A stretch of DNA of 49,489 bases from Bacilli bacterium. GTDB taxonomy: Bacteria > Bacillota_I > Bacilli_A > RF39 > UBA660. Where the stretch lies: assembly GCA_017936845.1 (NCBI GenBank), contig JAGBES010000017.1:1-49489 (forward strand). The letters are read 5' to 3'. The notes under the pieces are model-generated. The model ran no database searches. It worked only from the letters and a program-made list of their open reading frames with translations, and was not told the origin of the DNA. Positions 44,435-49,489 of this stretch are shown here, in pieces; the stretch's first letter is position 1; the number at the start of each line of letters is the position of its first letter. Made by a program: the position numbers and the translations under genes.

Positions 44435-45756
44435 AATTCATTAACTATTTTTTTAAATAGTTCTCCTCTTTGTTCAAATGTATCGAATTGATCCCATGAT
44501 GCACAGGCTGGAGAAAATAAAATTGTATCTTTCTCTTCTGAATTTTCATATGCTTTTACTATTGCTTCTTTTAAATTATCAACTTTTATATTTTTTATAT
44601 TATTTTTTTTAGCAAATTCTTCTAAAACATCTTTTGTTTGTCCATAACATACTATTAATTTAACATTTTCCATGTAATCTTTTAATTCATCAAATGGTAT
44701 TTTTCTATCTAAACCTCCCATAATTAATATTGTAGGGGTTTTAAATGTTTTAAGTGCTGTTATAGTAGCTGCATTATTTGTTGCTTTAGAATCATTATAA
44801 AATACTCTTCCATTTAATTCTTTCACATATTCAATTCTATGTTCTACACCATTAAAACTACTTAAATATTTTTTTATTAGTTCATTTTCTACATCAAAAA
44901 TTTTTAAAACTAGTATTGCAGCCATAATATTTTCATAATTATGCATTCCTTTTATTTTTATTTCTTCTAATTTTACAATTTCTTCGTCTTCATAATATAT
45001 TGCATTATTTTCTATATAACAATTCTTTTTTTGATTTTTTGAAAAGTATTGTTTTTTGGATTTTATATTTTTTGTTAAATTCATAACATCGTTATTATCA
45101 TAATTTAATATAGCAATATCTTCTTCTGTATGATTATTGAATATTCTTTTTTTCATTTCCATATATCTTTCATAACTTCCATGAAAATCTATATGAGCAT
45201 GGACTAAATTTAGTAATAAACTTATATTTGTTTTAAATTTATACATATCACATAATTGATGATCTGATATTTCCATTACTAATATTGAATTTTCTTTTAT
45301 ATCTTTTACTATTTGAGCTAAAGGATAACCAATATTACCACCTAGATATACATTATCATATTTTTCTTTCAATATTTCATATATCATTGTTGTTGTTGTT
45401 GTTTTTCCATTTGAGCCTGTAACACCTATTATTTTAGTTGAATTTGGTAAATAATTATAAGATGCTTCTATTTCATTTATAACTTTTATTCCATATTCTT
45501 TTGCCTTTAAGACAACTGGATTATCTGCTTTAATACCTGGATTTTTTATCATATAATTAAAACTATCATCTAATAATTCTAATTGATCATTTGTTATAAA
45601 TACTTTTACTCCAAGTTTTTCTAATTCTTTAATATGATCACTATTTTGTTCTTTGTTATCCGTTATAATTATTTCATTTGAAGGAGCTAACAGTTTAGCA
45701 ATTTCATAACCACTCTTAGCCATTCCAAATATAAATATCTTCTGATTTTCAAACAT
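44428..45756 (-). CDS. murD: UDP-N-acetylmuramoyl-L-alanine:D-glutamate ligase
   Basis: MurD adds D-Glu to the peptidoglycan precursor in the cytoplasm using ATP. The product has 442 residues in three domains. The N-terminal Rossmann part starts FIFGMAKSGYEIAKLL, the ATP-binding motif is GVTGSNGKTTTTT (about 113-125), and the C-terminal domain has NDSKATNNAAT and FSPACASWDQF. Usually murD lies in the dcw cluster beside mraY and ftsW; here it heads murD-orf-eno. ATG 45756 follows AGGTGATATT. Confidence 0.95.
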
Positions 45757-45771
45757 AATATCACCTATTTA

Positions 45772-45800
45772 ATTATATCAAAATTTAATATAAATGTTAA
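45772..45800 (-). promoter_or_regulatory. murD operon promoter
   Basis: Minus strand: TTAACA (45795-45800), 17-base spacer, TATAAT (45772-45777). Its -35 overlaps the -35 of the divergent Fem gene within the palindrome TGTTAACA. Confidence 0.75.
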
Positions 45801-45825
45801 CAATAAGAATAAAATATGTTATAAT
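45797..45825 (+). promoter_or_regulatory. Promoter of the Fem-type transferase gene
   Basis: TTAACA (45797-45802), 17-base spacer, TATAAT (45820-45825) with TGn extension (45817-45818). Confidence 0.75.
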
Positions 45826-45851
45826 AAATTGCAAATGAAAGGAGCTTTAAA

Positions 45852-47087
45852 ATGTTACTAAAAGAATTAACTAACAATGAATTTAATAGTTTTAAAAATA
45901 GTTTTAATTCTAGTTCGTTATATCAAAGTATTGCTTATAAAAATGTAATGGAAAAAGAAGGATTTAATACTATTTTATTAGGATTAGTAGATAATGATAA
46001 TATTTTAGCTGCTTCTTTAATTATAATTTTAAAATCAGGCAAAATAAAATATGGATATGCCCCTAGAGGATTTTTAATTGACTATAATAATCATGAACTA
46101 CTTAGAATTTTTACTAAAGAAATAAAAAAATATTTAAGTAAAAAAAATGTAGCTGCAATTAAATTATGTCCTAATATTATAAAATCAGTTAATGATACTA
46201 AATATAATATAATTAACCATAATAATTATTATGATAATATAATTTATAATTTAAATAGTTTAGGTTATAAACATTTAGGTTATAATAATCATTTTGAAGG
46301 ATTAAAGCCTAGATTTGAAGCTATTATTGATTTAGATAGCCCATATTATATTTTATTTAAAAATATAAAAAAAGAATACCGAACTAAAATAAGAAGTGCT
46401 GAAAAAAAAGGTATTAATATATTTAAAGGTAATATAAATAACCTTAATGACTTATATGAACAAATAAAAAATAAATACCCAAGAAAAATAGAATATTTTA
46501 ATAACATATATGAAGAGTTTGATAAAGATAATAATGTTGAATTATTTTATTCTAAATTGGATACTAAATATTACCTAAATCTTATTCAAAAAAAATATCA
46601 TAAACAAGAAGAAATTTGCAATTATTATAATTCTATAATATCTGGGAATATTAATGAAAAAAATATTTCTAAAAAAATGGAAGCTGATAAATTATTAAAT
46701 AAATATAAAAAAGAAATTATAAAAGCTACTAAATACTTAAAAGAATATCCTAATGGAATAATTACTTCTACTATTTTAATTATTAAAAATAAAGAAGAAA
46801 TATATATGTTAATGGATGGTTATGATTCAAAATTTAAATCATTTAATTCTAAACATTTACTTATTTGGAAATTAATTGAGATGTATTCTAATCAAGGATT
46901 TAAAAAATTTAATTTAGGTGGTATTACTAATCCAAATATAGATTCTAAATATAAAGGACTAAATGAATTTAAATTAAACTTTAATGCTTTGTGTTATGAA
47001 TATATTGGTGACTTAGAATTAGTTTGTAATGAAACTCTATATTTTATTTATAAAAATGTTCCACTAAAAGGTATATTAAAAATATAA
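45852..47087 (+). CDS. FemABX/MurM-type aminoacyltransferase
   Basis: Fem transferases add amino acids from charged tRNA to lipid II, building the cross-bridge of the wall. The 411-residue product has the two GNAT-like folds: SSLYQSIAYKNVMEKEG and KIKYGYAPRGFLIDY in the first, TSTILIIKNKEEIYMLMDG and KFNLGGITNP in the second. Between them lies a long helical hairpin rich in lysine (about 225-300), which resembles the coiled-coil arm of FemA. ATG 45852 follows AAAGGAG. It is divergent from murD, a functional partner in precursor synthesis. The amino acid added cannot be told. Confidence 0.88.
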   Translation: MLLKELTNNEFNSFKNSFNSSSLYQSIAYKNVMEKEGFNTILLGLVDNDNILAASLIIILKSGKIKYGYAPRGFLIDYNNHELLRIFTKEIKKYLSKKNVAAIKLCPNIIKSVNDTKYNIINHNNYYDNIIYNLNSLGYKHLGYNNHFEGLKPRFEAIIDLDSPYYILFKNIKKEYRTKIRSAEKKGINIFKGNINNLNDLYEQIKNKYPRKIEYFNNIYEEFDKDNNVELFYSKLDTKYYLNLIQKKYHKQEEICNYYNSIISGNINEKNISKKMEADKLLNKYKKEIIKATKYLKEYPNGIITSTILIIKNKEEIYMLMDGYDSKFKSFNSKHLLIWKLIEMYSNQGFKKFNLGGITNPNIDSKYKGLNEFKLNFNALCYEYIGDLELVCNETLYFIYKNVPLKGILKI

Positions 47088-47118
47088 AAAAATATCTTTA
47101 TTTTGAAGATATTTTTTT
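47086..47118. terminator. Bidirectional terminator between the Fem gene and fibre gene 1
   Basis: A perfect 13-bp stem (47086-47098 with 47106-47118), with A runs and T runs on both flanks, at the meeting of two convergent genes. Confidence 0.8.
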
Positions 47119-48313
47119 ATCCTATTCTTTTATACATATAAACAGTTATATATGGATCTAATACACTAAATGATGTATTACTTCCTGTTGAATCTGTATT
47201 ACTTGCTGTTCCTGTAAATGTACTTGTTACTGTTCCTTTTGCTGTTACTGAATGGTAATGTGATGCAACTCCACTTATGCTATTTGCATAATAATCATTA
47301 TAACTATGTGCATGGTTAACACTTATACCACTTGTTGTTCCACTATACGTATGATAATGTCTACCACCATCAACTGTTGCTAATGCATATGGCGCTGTTG
47401 CTGTTCCTCTTCCTATTCCTTGATTAGGAGCACCGGCAGCTTCTCTTAAATATGAAAGACCATACTGAACATTATAATTAACTTCTGAACTTGTTGTTCC
47501 ACTAAAATTATGCGTATGATTAGCTGATTCAGCCGCTGTTGCTCTTGCTGAATAACCATAACCTATGCTATATCCACTTCCTGTTGAACCACTATTAACT
47601 GCTGTTCCTGTAAATGTACTTGTAATTGTTCCAGCTGGTGTATATGAATGTGAATGTGATGGTAAGTTTGCTGTTGTTAAAGATACATTACTATTTCCTC
47701 CTGTTTGATTTGCTTCTCCTGTTGTTCCTCTTAATACTCTATCTATTCCATAAGCTTCCCATTTTCCACCTAATGCTTCTTTTACTTCTTCAGCTGTTTT
47801 TAAATTTGTTGATATATATATACTTCCTACTGGATATATCTTATTTAATGCACTTTCTGTTCCTATTCCTTTATTATTCATATCTTTTATTGTATTTTTT
47901 AATTCTTCATTTGATGTTGTTAATTCTTGATTTAATTTTTTTAATTCACTAACTTCACTACTTAATTTTTGAATTGCTGTTAATATATCATTTGTTCCTA
48001 TATCATTACTTGATGAATCTAATAAATAATATGAAAAAGCATCTTTTATACTCAACAAATTTATCATTTTATTACTTCTTATTTTTTTTCTGCAATGTTT
48101 ATCATCTAATGCTTTAATTGTGACATCTTCTTTACATTCTACCATTAAATTTTCATTATATGTAATTGATATTTCTTCTACTGCAAACATCTTATTTTTG
48201 AAAGAATTTAGTATATCATTATTTCTTATTTTATATATCAATAATGGTGTAATTAATACTATTGTTGATAATGCTACTATTGTTACTAGTAATGTAAATT
48301 TACTTTTTTTCAT
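47117..48313 (-). CDS. Membrane-anchored phage-tail-tip-like fibre protein 1
   Basis: A 398-residue protein that joins a bacterial membrane anchor (about 7-27) to a phage-like tip. A small extracellular segment with two cysteines (CKEDVTI, HCRKK) is followed by a coiled coil (about 108-148, LSSEVSELKKLNQELTTS). Next comes a baseplate/tail-collar-type domain that starts YPVGSIYIS and GGKWEAYG. The last ~190 residues are rich in Gly, Ser and Thr and carry five HxH pairs (HSH, HTH, HYH, HAH, HYH). In phage fibre tips such pairs bind metal along a trimer axis. No phage genes surround it. A surface adhesin or filament is likely; this is an inference. Confidence 0.7.
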   Translation of the reverse strand: MKKSKFTLLVTIVALSTIVLITPLLIYKIRNNDILNSFKNKMFAVEEISITYNENLMVECKEDVTIKALDDKHCRKKIRSNKMINLLSIKDAFSYYLLDSSSNDIGTNDILTAIQKLSSEVSELKKLNQELTTSNEELKNTIKDMNNKGIGTESALNKIYPVGSIYISTNLKTAEEVKEALGGKWEAYGIDRVLRGTTGEANQTGGNSNVSLTTANLPSHSHSYTPAGTITSTFTGTAVNSGSTGSGYSIGYGYSARATAAESANHTHNFSGTTSSEVNYNVQYGLSYLREAAGAPNQGIGRGTATAPYALATVDGGRHYHTYSGTTSGISVNHAHSYNDYYANSISGVASHYHSVTAKGTVTSTFTGTASNTDSTGSNTSFSVLDPYITVYMYKRIG

Positions 48314-48477
48314 TTTTTATCCTACTTTCTAATATAAAAATTATATTATAAAACCATAGTTTTTTTTAGTTATATTTCTTGTATTTATTTCAAAACAATT
48401 AAAATCATTTATCTATATTTCATATACAAGTCATATTATTAAAAATTTCAATATTTTTTAATAATTTATTTAAACTT

Positions 48478-49489
48478 TTAATTTATTCTTTTATACATAT
48501 AAACAGTTATATATGGATCTAATACACTAAGTGATGTATTACTTCCTGATGTTTCTGTATTGCTTTCAGTTCCTGTAAATGTACTTGCTACTGTTCCTTT
48601 TGCTGTTACTGAATGGTAATGTGATGCAACTCCACTTATGCTATTTGCATAATAATCATTATAACTATGTGCGTGATTAACACTTATACCACTTGTTGTC
48701 CCACTATACGTATGATAATGTCTACCACCATCAACTGTTGCTACTGCATATGGCGCTGTTGCTGTTCCTCTTCCTATTCCTTGTCCAGAAGAATCCTCTC
48801 TTAAATATGTAAGACCATATTGAACATTATAATTAACTTCTGAACTTGTTGTTCCACTAAAATTATGCGTATGATTAGCTGATTGAACAGCTGTTGTTCT
48901 TGTCGAATAACCATAACCTATGCTATATCCACTTCCTGTTGAACCACTATTAACTGCTGTTCCTTTAAATGTACTTGAAACAGTTCCAGCAGGTGTATAT
49001 GAATGTGAATGTAACGGTAAGTTTGCTGTTGTTAAAGATACATTACTATTTCCTCCTGTTTGATTTGCTTCTCCTGTTGTTCCTCTTAACACTCTATCTG
49101 TTCCATAACTTTCCCATTCTCCACCTAAATTTTCTTTTACTTCTTCAGCTGTTTTTAAATTTGTTGATATATATATACTTCCTACTGGATATATTTTATT
49201 TAATGCATTTTCTGTTCCTATTTCATTATTATTCATATCTTTTATTGCATTTTTTAATTCTACATTTGATGTTGTTAATTCTTGATTTAATTTTTTTAAT
49301 TCACTAACTTCACTACTTAATTTTTGAGTTTCTATTAGTATATCAGTAGTTCCTATATCACTACTTGATGAATCTAATAAATAACATGCAAAATCATCCT
49401 TTATACTAAGCATATTTATTACTTCACTACTTGATAATTTTTGTCCACATAGTTTATCATCTAATGCTGTTATTGATATTTTTCCTTCA
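48478..49489 (-). CDS. Membrane-anchored phage-tail-tip-like fibre protein 2, start beyond window
   Basis: The frame is open to the right edge. The ATG at 49413 is internal, because codons before it (ALDDKLCGQKLSS, then SEVINMLSIKDDF) align with fibre protein 1 (ALDDKHCRKK, MINLLSIKDAF). The coiled coil, the YPVGSIYIS domain and all five HxH pairs are kept, with very high DNA identity over the last ~800 bases. Differences cluster at a loop near 48780-48800 (REDSSGQG against REAAGAPNQG) and in the coiled coil. The offset between copies is about 1361 bases, so this is a tandem duplication. The membrane anchor presumably lies just outside. Confidence 0.7.
   Translation of the reverse strand, partial: EGKISITALDDKLCGQKLSSSEVINMLSIKDDFACYLLDSSSSDIGTTDILIETQKLSSEVSELKKLNQELTTSNVELKNAIKDMNNNEIGTENALNKIYPVGSIYISTNLKTAEEVKENLGGEWESYGTDRVLRGTTGEANQTGGNSNVSLTTANLPLHSHSYTPAGTVSSTFKGTAVNSGSTGSGYSIGYGYSTRTTAVQSANHTHNFSGTTSSEVNYNVQYGLTYLREDSSGQGIGRGTATAPYAVATVDGGRHYHTYSGTTSGISVNHAHSYNDYYANSISGVASHYHSVTAKGTVASTFTGTESNTETSGSNTSLSVLDPYITVYMYKRIN

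Larger units (their letters stand above)
47117..49489 (-). repeat. Tandem duplication, about 1.36-kb unit, of the fibre gene
   Basis: The same sequence block recurs at 47124 and 48485 onward, with matching stop region, tip domain and coiled coil. The 164-base spacer between copies (48314-48477) is A/T-rich and holds no gene. Confidence 0.85.

Noticed and set aside
47626-47952. Leucine-rich plus-strand frame opposite fibre gene 1 (and its twin at 48969-49307)
   Set aside because: It arises from the Ser/Thr/Asn-rich minus-strand coding and has no start signal; a twin is expected from the duplication.
47117-49489. Prophage
   Set aside because: Only the tail-tip-like proteins are present. They have membrane anchors and lie beside cell-wall genes; no capsid, portal, terminase or integrase was seen.

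Overview
This is a very AT-rich window (roughly a quarter G+C by eye) that uses the standard bacterial code, with TGG for Trp. It comes from a low-GC Gram-positive. The best clue to identity is a set of endospore genes: gerE, gerM, spoIIIAH, a spoIVFA-spoIVFB pair and a SPOR protein in the position of spoIIB. They sit in a gene order close to that of Bacillus. An archaeal-type ProRS, lexA, T-box control and M16/Fem proteins also fit an uncultured, endospore-forming member of class Bacilli, perhaps near Erysipelotrichia. Species cannot be named from the sequence. Nearly all genes are on the minus strand; lexA and a Fem-type transferase are the exceptions.

Layout, left to right. 0-1.8 kb is a disturbed junction: a class B penicillin-binding protein gene is cut just after its SxN motif and abuts the 3' remnant of an unrelated DUF5655-like gene, followed by a partial DUF3781-like gene. 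1.9-6.5 kb is a MarR-controlled heterodimeric ABC exporter operon. 6.5-7.9 kb holds a lipoprotein and lexA, divergent from a tiny SOS-type membrane protein. 7.9-14.3 kb holds queH, dagK, a DUF308 protein and an overlapping five-gene chain: two M16 peptidases, a VbhA-like antitoxin, Fic, and a thioredoxin-like lipoprotein. 14.3-22.1 kb holds obg-truB-orf-cysteine desulfurase-DUF1003, trpS, an unknown gene and an ABC exporter. 22.1-27 kb is the Bacillus-like block spoIIB-like-radC-mreC-mreD-spoIVFA-spoIVFB-rplU-prp-rpmA, without mreB and minCD. 27-31.3 kb holds proS, an unknown gene, tRNA-Arg, gerM, gerE and spoIIIAH. 31.3-33.3 kb is an HD protein-serS operon behind a T-box. 33.3-42.8 kb holds an unknown gene after polA, an NAGPA-type protein with a surface protein, priA and an Rpn-type nuclease. 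42.8-47.1 kb holds murD-orf-eno, divergent from a Fem transferase. 47.1 kb to the end holds two tandem copies of a membrane-anchored, phage-tail-tip-like fibre protein; the second runs off the window.

How the genes fit together. Envelope and division functions dominate (PBP, MreC/D, MurD, Fem, Obg, peptidases). SpoIVFB, which activates sigma-K in Bacillus, and GerE, a late sigma-K-dependent regulator, occur together. A good sigma-K-like promoter (AC-N16-CATAAAATA) lies upstream of gerE, so a working late mother-cell programme is plausible. Control signals that can be read directly include LexA boxes, a MarR operator, a serine T-box, an L21-type leader, and a divergent promoter pair that shares one palindromic -35 element.

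No gene-free stretch longer than about 300 bases is present. No CRISPR array, rRNA, insertion sequence or prophage module was seen.
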